A DNA stretch of 64,000 nt, from NCBI RefSeq assembly GCF_031143425.1, contig NC_090447.1:130219106-130283105 (forward strand). The letters are read 5' to 3'. Position 1 is the first letter of the stretch. Every line of letters begins with the position of its first letter. Both the position numbers and the translations under genes were made by a program. The notes under the pieces were generated by a model, which saw nothing but the letters and a program-made list of their open reading frames with translations, had not been told where the DNA came from and did no database searches. The DNA comes from Pleurodeles waltl. Taxonomy: Eukaryota > Chordata > Amphibia > Caudata > Salamandridae. Positions 10,214 to 21,659 of the stretch are shown in pieces.

Positions 10214-10317
10214 GTTGACAAAAAGGGTCCTGGAGTGAGAGAAGACGCTGTAAATACGCAGAAAGAGTTTGCCATCTTAAGTTGATTGTTGATCTGCTAT
10301 TCTGATTCTATACAAAC

Positions 10318-11992
10318 ATGGCTTATAGCAACAAAGGAAGTAAAGTGTGTGGTTGGTTAGGACTTATGATAGGTGTTGTATGCGCAATAATGATTGTGGG
10401 AGTGATTGTGGGAATGCCGTGGAGAGAGAGTGAAACTATTAATGCAACTTCAAAACCTGAGACTACCACTACAACTAATAAATTATCACCGTGGGAGAAA
10501 TTCTAACAAGATACTAAACATCTTCATGAGGGAAACTAATACGAAGAGGGACCTTTCTACTAATGTCTTCTATCGCTTATTAAATGAGTATGTGGAAACT
10601 ATGGATACGAGAGATTGTTATGTGTGTACTAAAATTCCTTCATCTGTGCAGGAGGGGGTTACTTATCATAGTCTCCCTCTTACTTATGGAATTAGCTGCA
10701 CCCTGTTACTAACGAGATTCTATAATCAAGAGCATGTACAATACTTCTATTCGAATCTGGATGTTGTGTTTTCTTTTGTGCCTGTAATTGAATTCCTAAA
10801 TAAGCTAGCTAAAGAGCATGATATAAAATTAGTCAGAGGATTCTTTGAGCCAACACTAACATTTGGAACTGCTTATGCACACCGCAACAATTTAACATGC
10901 TTACTGTCTTCTGTAGAGAAAAGCTTTTTAGATCACACAGATGATAGACGCAAAGCACTAAAAGAGAAATTAGAAAAAGGTTTAGAAAAACGTACTTATG
11001 CAAATGATTATGCTTTCACTGCCATTAAAACACAAGGCAAGTTAGCTATAGATGCATTACACGTAGGTAGGCTATGTATATACAGACCAAAATCTGATCA
11101 AGATAATTTGTTTGTGGGTACGAGTGAATGTAGGCATGTGTTTTTGTTTCAGAGTAAATGGACCTTCATGTTAAATGCACAAGACCCAGCGATTCCTGGA
11201 ATCTATTACATCCGTGGGTTAAATGCATATTATCGTCTCCCAAAGGGATGGTATGGGACATGTTATTTGGGAATAGTTTTCCCAAAGATATACCAGATTG
11301 ATGACTTAAAACAGATACCTAAATCTTCTGAAATACAACATTCTAGACAAAAACGAGAATCAGTGGCTGCTGTCATTGGTGACATATTTGGAGCAATAAT
11401 CCCATCAGTTGGGGTTATCTTAAATGCTATGAAAATTCAAAAGTTGTCTACTATTGTGGATAACATGCTGACAAACTTTACAGGAGCAATATTATTAATG
11501 GATACTGAACTCGCTGCAGAAAGAGCTATGACTGTTCAAAATCGGCTTGCTTTAGACATTCTTTTAGCAAAGAATGGAGGTGTGTGCAAAATGCTTAATG
11601 ACCGTCACTGATGTTCCTATATACCCGATAATAGTAAGGAAATTAGAAACATGCTTACTAACCTGACTAGAGATAGTACAGATTTGAAGGAACTGAAAGA
11701 ACCTGGAGTTTGGGAAAAGTTTGGAAAAGGAATTGCCCGGGTAGGAAACTGGTTTACCAATATTTGGAATGGTGTTCTTGCAAAAATTATGTTGGGCCTA
11801 CTAATTGTTTTAATTTGTCTATTAGGATTATGGGGAGCATGCAAAATTAACGACAAAATTAGAAGAAACTTGTCAAAAAGAGTCAAACAGAATGAAGAAA
11901 GTGAAAGAGAGAAAATGTTCAATGAAATATGGGAAAGTTCACATAAAGGGCAAGATGTTGAAATGCGCATTATGCGCAAGGTGAAAAACTGA
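10318..11992 (+). pseudogene. env: Env glycoprotein (SU-TM), broken by a frame change and a TGA
   Basis: The envelope gene lies in three open pieces. 10318-10506 encodes a leader with a strongly hydrophobic segment (about residues 11-34) and ends at TAA. 10406-11611 (different frame) encodes most of SU and the TM ectodomain: a CYVC (CxxC) motif at 10616-10627, a furin-type RQKR site at 11345-11356, then a hydrophobic fusion-peptide-like stretch and a region resembling the conserved gamma-type TM ectodomain. An in-frame TGA at 11609-11611 falls just after the first TM cysteine, where cysteines of the SU-TM linkage motif are expected. 11612-11992 stays in frame and holds the transmembrane segment (about 11785-11850) and a charged tail. 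Leader and body are out of frame, so at least two lesions separate this copy from a functional env, unless splicing supplies another start. Confidence 0.85.
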
Positions 11993-12024
11993 AAATCAAG
12001 AATTGTGTGATGACGTGCGTCATC

Positions 12025-12034
12025 AGAGGAGGGA
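12025..12034 (+). other. polypurine tract
   Basis: AGAGGAGGGA directly abuts the 3' LTR, with one base before the opening TG. It is the expected plus-strand primer and supports the LTR boundary at 12036. Confidence 0.85.
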
Positions 12035-12393
12035 CTGAGAGAGCTTAGTATAAATATCATATATTATAGACGTGAAACACTTACATTTGGCAAAGCAATA
12101 TTAATAAATAATAATTAAAATGCATTAATAAACGTGAAGATTTACTCATTTATGAACACTAATGTTGAATAATAATAATAATAATAATAATAAGATATAT
12201 GCATTATTACAATCAAAACTGTATTCATTAAAACGTGTATGTCTTAAGTTAGCATGAGTTGCGAACTAGCAGTGTAACTATCATTTAAAGCGTATTTTTC
12301 CTGCTTTTTCTGTGTGCGGACTCGCAAATGACTATGACCCAGCTATTGTTCTTTCTGTATTAATTTGAAACATGAAGAAATCTTCCCATCCGC

Positions 12394-12603
12394 ATGCTAG
12401 CAGTTTTTAGTATAAAAGATATGTGCTTCGAAACAGTAATGGACACTCTCAAGGACGATGAGACGAGGGGAAAAGAACTCCTGACCCGAGACGTGTGCCA
12501 AGATGGTGAAATAACCCCCGACGTACCACCTACGAAAAATGCTGATTATGAAGACCAATTGAAAGACAATTCAATATCAAGAAATAACAAATGCATTACT
12601 TAA
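12394..12603 (+). CDS. 69-codon ORF within the 3' LTR, doubtful
   Basis: It is polar and rich in Asp, Lys and Thr, and lies mostly in the LTR block that is absent from the 5' LTR. It has no signal peptide or known motif. Some retroviruses encode proteins in U3, but I have no evidence that this one is expressed. Confidence 0.12.
   Translation: MLAVFSIKDMCFETVMDTLKDDETRGKELLTRDVCQDGEITPDVPPTKNADYEDQLKDNSISRNNKCIT
12411..12418 (+). promoter_or_regulatory. TATA box candidate of the ERV LTR
   Basis: TATAAAAG matches the consensus. The 5' LTR has TATAAGAG at the corresponding place because the 288-bp difference begins inside it. A second TATA-like box, GATAAAA, is at 12684-12690, so the start site is ambiguous. 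Confidence 0.45.
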
Positions 12604-13315
12604 TGAATAATTTGATTGGTTACCAATGATGGGGTGTAGTTAATAACCAATAGAATTTTAGGGGAATGTATTATGGAAAAAGGGATAAAAACTCATGACA
12701 CAAGAGACGAAGTTCAGTTAGGAAGGGATGACATCAATTGCATCCAGAAACTCTGTCACTCTATTTGGTGATTTGAGACTTAGACAAAATTATCATAGCC
12801 CATAACCCGCCCTATTATACTTTCCTCCATATGAGGAGAGTGTCCCTTGATTCCATTTAGATAGATTGACGGTGAACCATCTGATGTCCTGAAGACGAAG
12901 ACTGATCTTGTATGCTGACTTAACTCGAGGAGGGTAATTATTAATGCTAACAGAATCTATATGCCTTTCTTTCTAGGTACCAACTGCTGTATGTTTAATT
13001 AGGTATCTTAGTTAGATGTTTTCCAAATTGATGTTCTAAATTGTTTTGCATGAAGCCCAACATGCTAATGCTAATCTGAGGTTAGATGAGGTATTCATTT
13101 GACGGACGGAACTGACGTGACTGACATGTAGCTATGCTGAACTGATATTCTGTTGTTTATCATGCACTATGGTCTATTCTCTTCTAACATATCTATTCTA
13201 TGATTCTGATCATCGCATTGTTGAAAGTTCATCATGATTGCCACTTTGTGATTATGCTTTTATGCTTCTTGATTTTAAGAATAATACGTTTATTATTAGA
13301 TTGTAATCAATAGGG

Positions 13316-13321
13316 AATAAA
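13316..13321 (+). promoter_or_regulatory. polyadenylation signal AATAAA of the 3' LTR
   Basis: Identical context to 1516-1521. In the 3' LTR it would direct cleavage of viral transcripts. Confidence 0.6.
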
Positions 13322-13522
13322 ATTCACAAATTCTTCTTTCGAGGTGTGGTTATTTGAGTCAGAAAACAAATGAATGCGTCGAAGATTCTTTAATGGTTTT
13401 TGTGAAATATATGTAGATGGTTGGTAATTTCGTCTTACGGAGACTCACCACTGGGTCAAAAGGTTCATCGACCTAAAAGGAGTCCTGATGTGTATAATTT
13501 AACATAGACGGACGCGTTAGCA

Positions 13523-13526
13523 CAGT
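13523..13526. repeat. retrovirus target site duplication, right (CAGT)
   Basis: Matches 523-526 exactly. Confidence 0.9.
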
Positions 13527-13861
13527 GATGAAGCAGGAGTGGATGGGAGTGTCAGGGAGGTCGAAGCAGTGCTCAAAACTACTAGTGAAAAGGAGATACT
13601 CATATTTCACGCCCGCAGCCTCCTTCCAACCTGCTAGTTACTCACGGGCACTGTATTGTCTCCAGGTTTATCAATGTTACCTTTATAAACATGCGTGGGA
13701 GCTGGTGGAAACAGGAGAGTGTAGACACATGCACTCTCAGTGCATGTTCAAAAGTAAACAGTGTAAAAGAGGACACTGGACACTGTGAGCAGTACTTGGT
13801 ACAATCACCACTGCATGGACGAAGAATTAGAAGAGCTGGAGGAAAACGGAGGCCAGGAGGA

Positions 13862-14040
13862 ACTGCTGACCAGTAGGAAGCAAGGAAACAAGACCCATGT
13901 GGGAGCAAGTCAATGGTAAGTAAAGAGGAGCTGACCAATAGTAAGCAAGGAAATGAGACCCACTTGGGAGCCAGGCAATGGTAAGTAGAGTGACGTGGGA
14001 GCCATGTGGGATCAGCCAATGGTTAAGTAGAGGTAAGTAA
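13862..14040 (+). repeat. short imperfect tandem repeat in flanking DNA
   Basis: About three diverged copies of a roughly 55-60-bp unit (GACCARTARGAAGCAAGG..., GGGAGC..., CAATGGTAAGTA). The remainder of 13527-14600 (pyrimidine-rich from about 14480) shows no gene. Confidence 0.5.
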
Positions 14041-14917
14041 TGGGGAGGTTTTAAGCCCCTTTAAATAATTTTGTTTTTTAAATACAACATGTTTTCTTAG
14101 CACAGCACAAGCAGTGTGTAGGCAAAACCTAAAAAGGACAAATTATCACAGATCCATAAAATAAACCTCAGTAACAGCTTTGGTTGAAGACTCCCTGCCA
14201 AACCCTTTACCCCCTAAAATTCAAAAGCATGGCCTCGAACCTCTCAACATAGTAACTGCACAGCAGGTATTGGTGAGGCAACTCAAGGTCAATCAGACAA
14301 ATGGATATAAGAATACGCCAAAGATACCACACTTTCTTGCAGCACAGCTGCTAATGCTCATGCTTCCTCATAGTCCTATTTTCACAACACCCACCTATGC
14401 TCTCATAAATCCACCCTTCCATTGCACCTCCTACAGTCATTATCTTTTGATGATTTGCTCACATGTACAATCCTCCAGATACACCACTGTGCTCCTCATC
14501 ACAGTCGTTCTTCTTAACTCTCTTCCCTGCCTCTCCCTTTTCTTTTTTTCCTAACTTTCTCCCCTGCCATACCTTACAAGACGGTCTTTGCCCAAACCTA
14601 GGCCCCTATTTAAGAAATATGATGCACAACTGCGCTAACGCAGTTGTTGGTCATTTTTTTTTAATGCAAGCTAGCATCATTACTTAGCGCCATCTTTAAG
14701 AAATGACGTACGATGGCATTAAGGAATGGTTAGCGTAAGAAAAATTACATTAACCATTGCAACATGCCGTAAGGAAAAATTACGCTAATGCTGCAAAAGT
14801 GGCGCTAGACAATTTTGCGGCACGTAAATATGTTGCAAAAGGGTCAGCAACATTTTTTTACCGCATCAGCATCAAAACAAAATGCACAAGCAGGAAAAAG
14901 TTCATATTGAAGAGAAG

Positions 14918-15448
14918 ATGGAGTTTTCAGAGCAGGAGAGAGCCCAGGGAGACCCCAATCACGCAAGTATCAGCCAGGAGGGTCCAGAAAAGACCCAGGA
15001 GAAGGAGAAGAGAAAGCACAAGTGATACTTTAGTGAGGAGGAGCATGACATCTTGGTCAGAGAGATGATGGAGCACCAATACCACCTCTTTGTCACCTCC
15101 AAATTTCCAGTTGGTAGGGGAGCCGCAATATGGCAGGAAATAGTAGACAAAGTCAACAGCGTGGCAGAGGTGAAGCGGACTGTCACAGATTGCAAGAAGA
15201 GCTGGCATGATTGCAAGCACAGAACTAATGAGAAACTGGCCAGGAACCGAAAGGTAGCACTGCAGACTGGAGGTGGACGTCCAGCACCACAGGAGGACCT
15301 GGATGAGCTGCAGGAAATGGTTGCAGCGGTCATCCCGGAGGAGCTGGTCACTGGAATCGCAGGACAGCGCAGACTACCAACAAACACCACAAAGTTTCAG
15401 GGGGGAATGTCTGGAATTTCACAAATGGCAGAAGGGGGAGGCACATAG
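14918..15448 (+). pseudogene. H1 Myb/SANT-like DNA-binding protein, first exon
   Basis: The frame from ATG 14918 runs into a TGA at 15023-15025, then stays open to 15448. After the stop it reads FSEEEHDILVREMME..., with regularly spaced Trp in WQEIV and CKKSWHD. This is the trihelix Myb/SANT-like domain carried by the second protein of PIF/Harbinger elements, which helps the transposase bind DNA and enter the nucleus. The TGA falls in a lysine/arginine-rich context and looks like a CGA-to-TGA change. The remainder of the gene is at 17124-17697. Confidence 0.7.
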
Positions 15449-17123
15449 AACACACTCAATGCATGCTAAAGAGTTGCATCGGGACACATAGGCCCTGAAT
15501 CAAGACGCGCCATCCCCACCCAAGCCAAACATGTACTGATGCTATGGTTGTGCTATGGACTCCAACATATACACAACGTTAACATAGGCCACTCATTATG
15601 GCTGTACTCTACCATGTAACTATGCAGCACATTGCCTGGAAAGGATGTGCAAATAGTGTGGCTGTGCCATGACAACACTCATTGCATAATGTCGAAGTCC
15701 CTGAACCAATGCAATGTAGACATCAGAGACTAAGATGGAAGTCAATACCACCCAAGGGGTGGTGTCTCTGGCCAAAATGCTTCCCTTCCTCCTTGTCGCA
15801 TTGCCTTTACTCATGTGTGCTGCATCTTGCAGCACACATTGAAATGCCACCTTAGCAAACATTGCTTGAACATGTGCAGGAAGGAACACCTCCCTGGACA
15901 TGAACAAATCATCTCCTCAAGGCAGGCACCACTTCATCATGCTGTAACAATGCCTGTGTTGGTGCAGCTAGAAGAAATCTGTGCAGGTGCAGGGTGAATT
16001 GTGGGGCTTTATCGTATTCAAGTAAACATGGCACATCCCTGCTTAACTAAACTGGTACAATGTAGTGCAACACATATTGCAGCTGCCCTGAGCCGTGTCA
16101 CATGAGAAAAATCTGCCCTAAAGCTTGCAACCTGGGGAACACAGCCCATATAGGGTAAACCCACAACAACTCAGAGACAACCATATGCGCCATATAGGAA
16201 TGGCCACAAAATAAAACACATACAACACATGGAGCATGTCTGTGAACATCATGTGTGCAGCTGTACAAGTAGCTGCAATCTCACCATCTGACAAGATAGA
16301 GACCCAGATCAAACAGAAAATGATGGTGCGTGCTACTGTTCCAAATCAGGCCGCATCACTGACCATAATTTTCAAAATGCAGGGATGTGCCATATTCATA
16401 AGAATACTGCGCACCTCTGTGTACCCCCCTGCGTAAGCAGTAAATTACCTGTCTTGCGCCAACGCAGCCACTCTTGCACCATAGTACAAGGATGGCTGCA
16501 TCGAGGGGTAGACTGTTTTTGTGCAGGAAGGAACGCCTTCCTGCATAACAACAAACGTAAATGGTGATTTGCTCTTTCTATGTGTGCCACAGAATGAAGC
16601 ACACATAGAAAAAACAAAAAATCTAGTAGAAATGTAAGCGTTACTCCTAGTTTTGCCATGCTAACGCCACCCCTCGGCTGGAGTTAGATTTTGGCACAGC
16701 TTCCGGTTTACAAAAAGTTGTAAATCTGAGGCAGTGTCAAAACGCCTGGGGTGTTGCTGTGGCACACCCACAGCAAAACTCATTGCACACACTTTCCATG
16801 CAAAGTGCTGCGTGTGACAGGGCCATATATACAAAGTGGTGTTAAGGTACAAAAAGTGGCTTTATACCACATTGTAAATATGGCGCAGGGCATTGCGCCA
16901 CCTGAGCCTCACCACTAGTGACACTCTGGTGGCGCTCGGGGCACCTACATATGCCCCAAAATACCTTGTGACCTTTACCCATGTGGGATGCACAATGCTA
17001 CACATAAGTACAACTACAACCTTGGGTCAGTAACATGTCACTGAGCATCCAGTGGCAAATAAATGATGTGCCATGTCAACAGCCAAAACAATCTAAGATT
17101 GACTTTACACTATCTCATTGCAG
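15449..17123 (+). other. H1 intron or non-coding interior
   Basis: No coding signal. It contains an inverted repeat at 16822-16883 and several GCGCCA/TGGCGC-rich hairpin stretches up to 16960 that resemble fossil miniature elements. An acceptor-like pyrimidine tract with CAG precedes 17124. Confidence 0.4.
16822..16883. repeat. short inverted repeat (hairpin)
   Basis: CCATATATACAAAGTGG and its near complement ending GTAAATATGG enclose a short spacer. It may be the palindromic core of a MITE. Confidence 0.45.
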
Positions 17124-17697
17124 AGGATGATGGCGTCCCTCCTGCCGAGCTGCCTGTCCTGAATTTGACAGATGCGTGGATGATCAGCTGCCAACCATCA
17201 ATGAACAGACTCTTCAGGGTGTCCTAGGATCCTCCAGACACCACCTCCAGTTGCAGGGAGGACACACAGCTTTGCGGGGTCTCCACATGAACCACCCAGC
17301 TATCAGCACACGTCACCAGCCAGTACTCACACAACCCTGGACTCCGAGGACCAAGATATCACCTTTCAGAGGACAGTGGTATGAGTCCAGCGGGAGCTGG
17401 CCAAGCAGGTGTGGGTGGGGATGGAGATCATGGCAGGCAGCCTAGAGGGAGTGCAGACATGCCTCAGTCCAAATAAGGACAACTCAGCTGCTGTCAGAGG
17501 CACCCACTCCTCACTATGTGGACTCCAGCAGTCCCTGGCCGACATACCTGCTGTCATGAGGCAGAGGCTACAACAATTGCCCTCCCAAACTGGCAGCAGC
17601 ATAACAGACAAGAGGCTGGGAGCTATGTAGAATACCCTGGAGTCCATACAGCGGGAAGTGGCCTCCCTTAGGGAAAACATGGCTGCCTTCAGACCGT
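17124..17697 (+). pseudogene. H1 Myb/SANT-like protein, second exon (degenerate)
   Basis: Starts after CATTGCAG. Readable protein switches frame near 17400. The last part has heptad-like leucines and charged residues (LQQSLADI, LESIQREVASLREN), suggesting a C-terminal coiled coil as in related Harbinger proteins. One TAG interrupts it near 17628 and it ends at a TGA near 17697. Confidence 0.5.
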
Positions 17698-18403
17698 GAT
17701 GTTGCTGCAGTGTTGGAAATTCAGCAGTTCCTCCTTGCTGCAGTGATGCCTTATGTGTCCCCACAAATAGCAGCTGCTGGGGCCTTTGACTCCACATCTC
17801 TATCCTCTGAAGTGTGTATGGCTCCCTCTACCTCTATAACAGCACTAGCCGTGGCACCGGAGGCACCACACACATCAGAGGATGAAGATGTGGCAGGAAT
17901 AACATTCACAAGGAAAAGCACCCAGTAGCACCAGTCTGTGCCACATGGACAGTTTCTCCTTAGTTTTGGGCTTAAGATCATGGCTTGTGACAGTAGTAAA
18001 TGTGTCCTCTTCGCCCAACCACTGTTGACTTGTCTGCTATGTACTGTCATTGTTTCTTTCTGACTAATTGGCAATTTTTTACCTCCTCACTAATGCACAC
18101 TACTCCTAACCATGTCTCATGACATGTTCCTCAACCCTGGACTCTGATTGTGCTAACGTTCACTCATGGGGTGTGTGAACTGGACATTGTATAGAATTCA
18201 CAAATATACTTGCACCTGTAAATAAAGCACATTGTATACATGTAGCATTTCTACCTTTACTGTGATCCATCTACTCAGCTAAATGATTGCATTGTGTGAA
18301 TCCATGTCAATGTGTACAGAATATCAGTACATGAGTGTATGACTGTCAGACACAAAGCCACAGACTAGGATCCTAACATGAGAAAGGAGGCTGTTGAACT
18401 AAA

Positions 18404-18843
18404 TCATTTCATTATTTCATTTTCTTCATTTTTTTCTTTATGTACTTTCAACATCCTCCTGTTGTTAGCACTCTCCTCCTTCAATTTGTCCAATCTGGCT
18501 ATTATCTTGGCCATGTCCCATTACATGTCAATTTCAAATTGGCTGCTTACTACTGCAGCAGGTGGCTGAATAGGTGCCTGGCTCCTAACAGCTGCAGCTG
18601 ACATGGATGGGCTTGAACCTGCAGAAGCCCTCAGCACCACTGATGTTTTCCCAACACTGTCCTTCTTTGGCAGTGGCTGATGTGGAGGTCCCCCATGTGC
18701 AACCACATGCCATTCCCCAGTCACATTTTCCTTGCGGAACCTCCTTCCCATTCTGCAGTATCCAGCATCCACATCCACAATGTGCCAGAAGCGTTCTGCC
18801 CTTTTGTGGAATGCATGCCTTTGGTCAGGTGGCATACTGGCAG
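18404..18843 (-). pseudogene. H1 second SANT-like gene, last exon
   Basis: On the minus strand a clear acceptor (TTTTCCTCATTTTTCAG) precedes 18843. The exon reads MPPDQRHAFHKRAERFW... then a Ser/Pro/Ala-rich linker and, after a premature TAA (18521-18523), a Lys/Glu-rich coiled coil ending at TGA 18404-18406. I do not recognise the middle domain. It probably completes the gene whose first exon is at 33280-32967, with the Gypsy element now lying in the intron 51 bases upstream of the exon. Confidence 0.5.
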
Positions 18844-18889
18844 CTGAAAAATGAGGAAAATCAAGCATCAGATTCAGCATTGGGTGGAG

Positions 18890-18894
18890 GTTGA
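18890..18894. repeat. Gypsy target site duplication, left (GTTGA)
   Basis: GTTGA precedes the TGTCAACACC that opens the 5' LTR and recurs at 29883-29887 after the 3' LTR. Confidence 0.9.
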
Positions 18895-19094
18895 TGTCAA
18901 CACCAGGACAATGCGCGCTCTACGGGTAACATAATGCAAAGAAACAAAACTTGTGTAATGTAATATTTCATGCATTGCGTGCTGATATTGCATTTTAACT
19001 TTATTTATATTGATATATCTTTAATACTGTTTGCAATGTATTGTTCATTTTCAAGCCTTTCCTGCAGCCTGACTATGTGTGGCTAGGTGTGGCA

Positions 19095-19120
19095 GTGGGC
19101 GGGGCTTGGGTCTATTTAAG
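19095..19120 (+). promoter_or_regulatory. Gypsy LTR core promoter (GC box and TATA-like box)
   Basis: GTGGGCGGGGC is an Sp1-type GC box, directly followed by CTATTTAAGG, a TATA-like box. CTCACCATTC about 25-30 bases downstream could be the initiator. The 3' LTR copy has GTGGGTGGGGC, weakening the GC box. Confidence 0.5.
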
Positions 19121-19324
19121 GAACGCAGCCCAGCTCCAGGTGCTCACCATTCAGAGGTCCCGGTGCAGAGCAGCAGCAGTTTCCAGGGCTCCTGTTCCGG
19201 AGGCCTACTTGGACATTTCCAGGCCATGTCCTCATTACTTTGTTGATCCTCAAGCAGGGCAGTGAGGCGGAGGTCGGGTTAGGCCCCGACTCCATTTCTT
19301 GAGATTTTCAGAGTTTTGATCTTT

Positions 19325-19670
19325 GGATTAAATCGCGTGTGCGATTGTTTCTTGGCATTTGAATCTTGATGGTTGAATCAGCAGCTGTGTGCGCAATTCA
19401 TTCTTGGCCTTCAACCCTTGGATTTCTGATCGGCAGAGTGTGCGATCATTTCCTGGCATTTGAATCCTGATGGTTGAATCAGCAACAGTGTGCGTGATTC
19501 ATTCTTGGCATTTAACCCTTGCAGTTCAGATTGGCAGAGTGCGCGATCATCTCCTGGCATTTTAATCTTGATGGTTGAATCGGCAGCAGTATGCGCGATT
19601 CATTCTTGGCATTTAACCCTTGCAGTTCTGATCCGCAGAGTGCGCGGTCATTTCCTGGCATTTGAATCTT
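19325..19670 (+). repeat. tandem repeat in the Gypsy 5' LTR (about 90-100-bp units)
   Basis: Three to four copies of a unit alternating GGCAGAGTGCGCGATCATTTCCTGGCATTTGA-like and GGTTGAATCGGCAGCAGTGTGCG-like phrases. The 3' LTR has more copies (25815-26245). Confidence 0.85.
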
Positions 19671-20253
19671 GATGTACAGTTTAGCAATAAGATGCATAGT
19701 AATTTCTGGGCAATTGAATCCTGAAACTCAGATCAAAACAGAGTGTGACTTTACAGTATTATTCATGAATCTTGCGCTGTTCATGAATTGACTTTTGTCG
19801 TGCCATAGTTATTATTCCAAGAACTAACTTGAGAGAGTTCCATGGTCATTGCATAAGGTGTTATTCTGGAAATGCTTAAATGAAAGTTTGCTTAATCCTT
19901 CTTTTACTTCCAGTTATCCAGAACTAAAAATTCATGTTATTGAAAAGATTTTGATCTCTCATGTTATCAAAATATAGATATTTATTAACAAAGTTCATGA
20001 AGATTAATGTGAACAACTTTGCTATTGTTTTCCTAACTCTTGCTTCCACAGGTCTCCTTCCCCGTTGTTCCCAACTTAAACCCATCCCCCACTTGGCTAT
20101 TCTTTAACTCTGTGCTATAACGGTTAGTAGAGTTTGGAGCTGCCAAGAGGTGGACATATTGGGAACAGGCCCAAACCCTGAGGATCCGTTCTCGCTGACA
20201 GAATAGTGAGCCTACAAATTTTTTATCCTACTGGTTTGTGTTAGGTTTTCAAT

Positions 20254-21255
20254 ATGGCCACATTGGACGAGTTGCTTAAGGTAATTACCCAGCTTCTAGT
20301 GGATGTAGTCAAATCTAAAAACATAGCAACCAATCTAGCAGAAAGGGTGGATCAGTTACAAGACAGAGTGGGAAAGGAGGAGCGAGATCCTCTGGGTGCG
20401 GGTAGATTTAATCCTTCTCTTCAAGGTTGAGGAGGGAATCCTTCAACTAACATAACACTCACAGTTCCCACACCCATTCCTTTGGCTCCCCCAGAAAGGT
20501 TTTCAGGTGATCCTCAGAAAGTACAATCCTTTTTGACTCAAGTAGAATTGCACTTCACCTGTAGACCAAACACCTTCCCTGATGCCCAATCCAGGGTGGC
20601 CTTCTTGATTTCTTATCTGACTGGAGATGCAGGCACCTGGGCAATTATTCTTGTGCGTCAAGATAATCCTTTGCTCTATAACTAGAGAGACTTTGTCCGA
20701 GAATTCAAAAGTGTTTTCGTCCTAAAAACAGTTACTCTGTCCGCAGACCGAGAACTGTTAGAATTAAGACAAGGAAATAAGGATCTTGTCTTTTACTTTG
20801 CTAACTTTAATCGGCTGGTAGCAGAAACGGCTTGGCCTGAGGAAAAGAGATCAGCTCTATTCTATCAAGGACTCAGAGATGAGTTAAAAGACCTCCTTGC
20901 ACAGATTGATCCTCAACCCACAGATTGTCAAGATCTGATAAATCTTGTTTTAAGTTTAGACCATCGTCTTGCAGAACGACATGGAACACGTAAAAAGACT
21001 GAGAAAAGTTCCTGGCGTGTTCATGAGCATAAAGACTCACAAACTCATAGAGACCACAATCATGAACCAATGGAAATAGGAACCATCAGGCGGCCCTTCA
21101 CAAAAGAGGAGAAAGACCTACTTAGAAAGAACGGACAATGTCTAAATTGTGGTCGAAAGGGACATTTCGTTAAAGAATGTCCAGCAAAACCAAAAGTCAA
21201 ACAAATCCATACCAAGAAGGTTGTAGCAAATGCACAGACCACTCAGGAAAACTAG
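20254..21255 (+). pseudogene. gag: Gypsy Gag (two premature stops)
   Basis: The frame from ATG 20254 (MATLDELLKVITQLL...) reads through TGA at 20428-20430 and TAG at 20683-20685 to a natural TAG at 21253-21255. A capsid-like region (PPERFSGDPQKVQSFL...) is followed by a CCHC knuckle, CLNCGRKGHFVKEC, near 21139-21180. Without the stops it would be about 333 residues, normal for chromovirus Gag. No frameshift was seen. Confidence 0.85.
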
Positions 21256-21659
21256 AACAGCCAAGATGTAAGGAAGGGTTGCTCTTGGGTGTAACCGTGG
21301 ACCCTTCACAAGATGCTAAAAAGGTTTTACTCAAGTCCAGGTATTTAAAATTAGATCTAGAAGTACGAGTAAAACAGAAGACTTATCTCAAGAAAGCCTT
21401 AGTAGATTCTGGAGTTACTGGTAACTTCATCAATACACAATTGATTCAAACATGGGGCATCCCATGTAAAAAGAAGAAAACACCAGAAATAATACAAGCT
21501 GTAGATGGAAAACTCCGAGCTGGAGGTACGGTGACTCTACAGACCTTCCCTTTGTCTGTGATCTGTAAAGGGGAAAATCAAGGCACCAATCATGTAGAGA
21601 AAATCATCTTTGATGTAATCCATGCTCCTCAGTATGGAATTATTCCAGGAATGCCATGA
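21177..21659 (+). pseudogene. Gypsy protease region
   Basis: Overlaps the gag end in another frame (gag phase 1, pol phase 0), consistent with frameshifted Gag-Pol expression. An aspartic protease motif, LVDSGVTGNF, is visible (usually DSGA/DTGA, here Val replaces Ala). The frame ends at a premature TGA (21657-21659), beyond which pol continues in the same frame. Confidence 0.8.

Larger units (their letters stand above)
527..13522 (+). mobile_element. endogenous retrovirus, class I (gamma/epsilon-like) provirus
   Basis: This 13.0-kb provirus has, in order: LTR, Met-tRNA-type primer site, roughly 0.95-kb leader, gag, in-frame TAA, pro-pol, env, polypurine tract, LTR. It is flanked by CAGT/CAGT. 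A capsid of MLV p30 type, a PPPY late motif, one CCHC knuckle, gag and pol in one frame, and an Env with a CxxC motif plus a TM of the covalently linked type all place it with class I retroviruses. The LTRs differ by a handful of substitutions and one 288-bp indel, so integration looks fairly recent. gag and pol are open, but env is broken, so the copy looks defective for envelope. Confidence 0.95.
12036..13522 (+). repeat. 3' LTR, full length (1487 bp)
   Basis: It opens TGAGAG and closes TTAGCA, followed by the CAGT duplication. It contains the 288-bp block missing from the 5' LTR. Candidate promoter boxes are TATAAAAG (12411-12418) and GATAAAA (12684-12690). The poly-A signal is at 13316-13321. 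An LTR of this size with a long R is large for the class. Confidence 0.95.
18895..20200 (+). repeat. Gypsy 5' LTR
   Basis: 1306 bp, matching 25370-26245 plus 29306-29882. It contains a GC box and TATA-like box, a tandem repeat (19325-19670) and the conserved end GATCCG...CTCGCTGACA. No standard TGG primer site follows directly. Confidence 0.92.

Noticed and set aside
13525..14019. Overlapping frames of 60-125 codons just after the ERV
   Set aside because: Low-complexity, no motif, both strands equally open; looks like chance.
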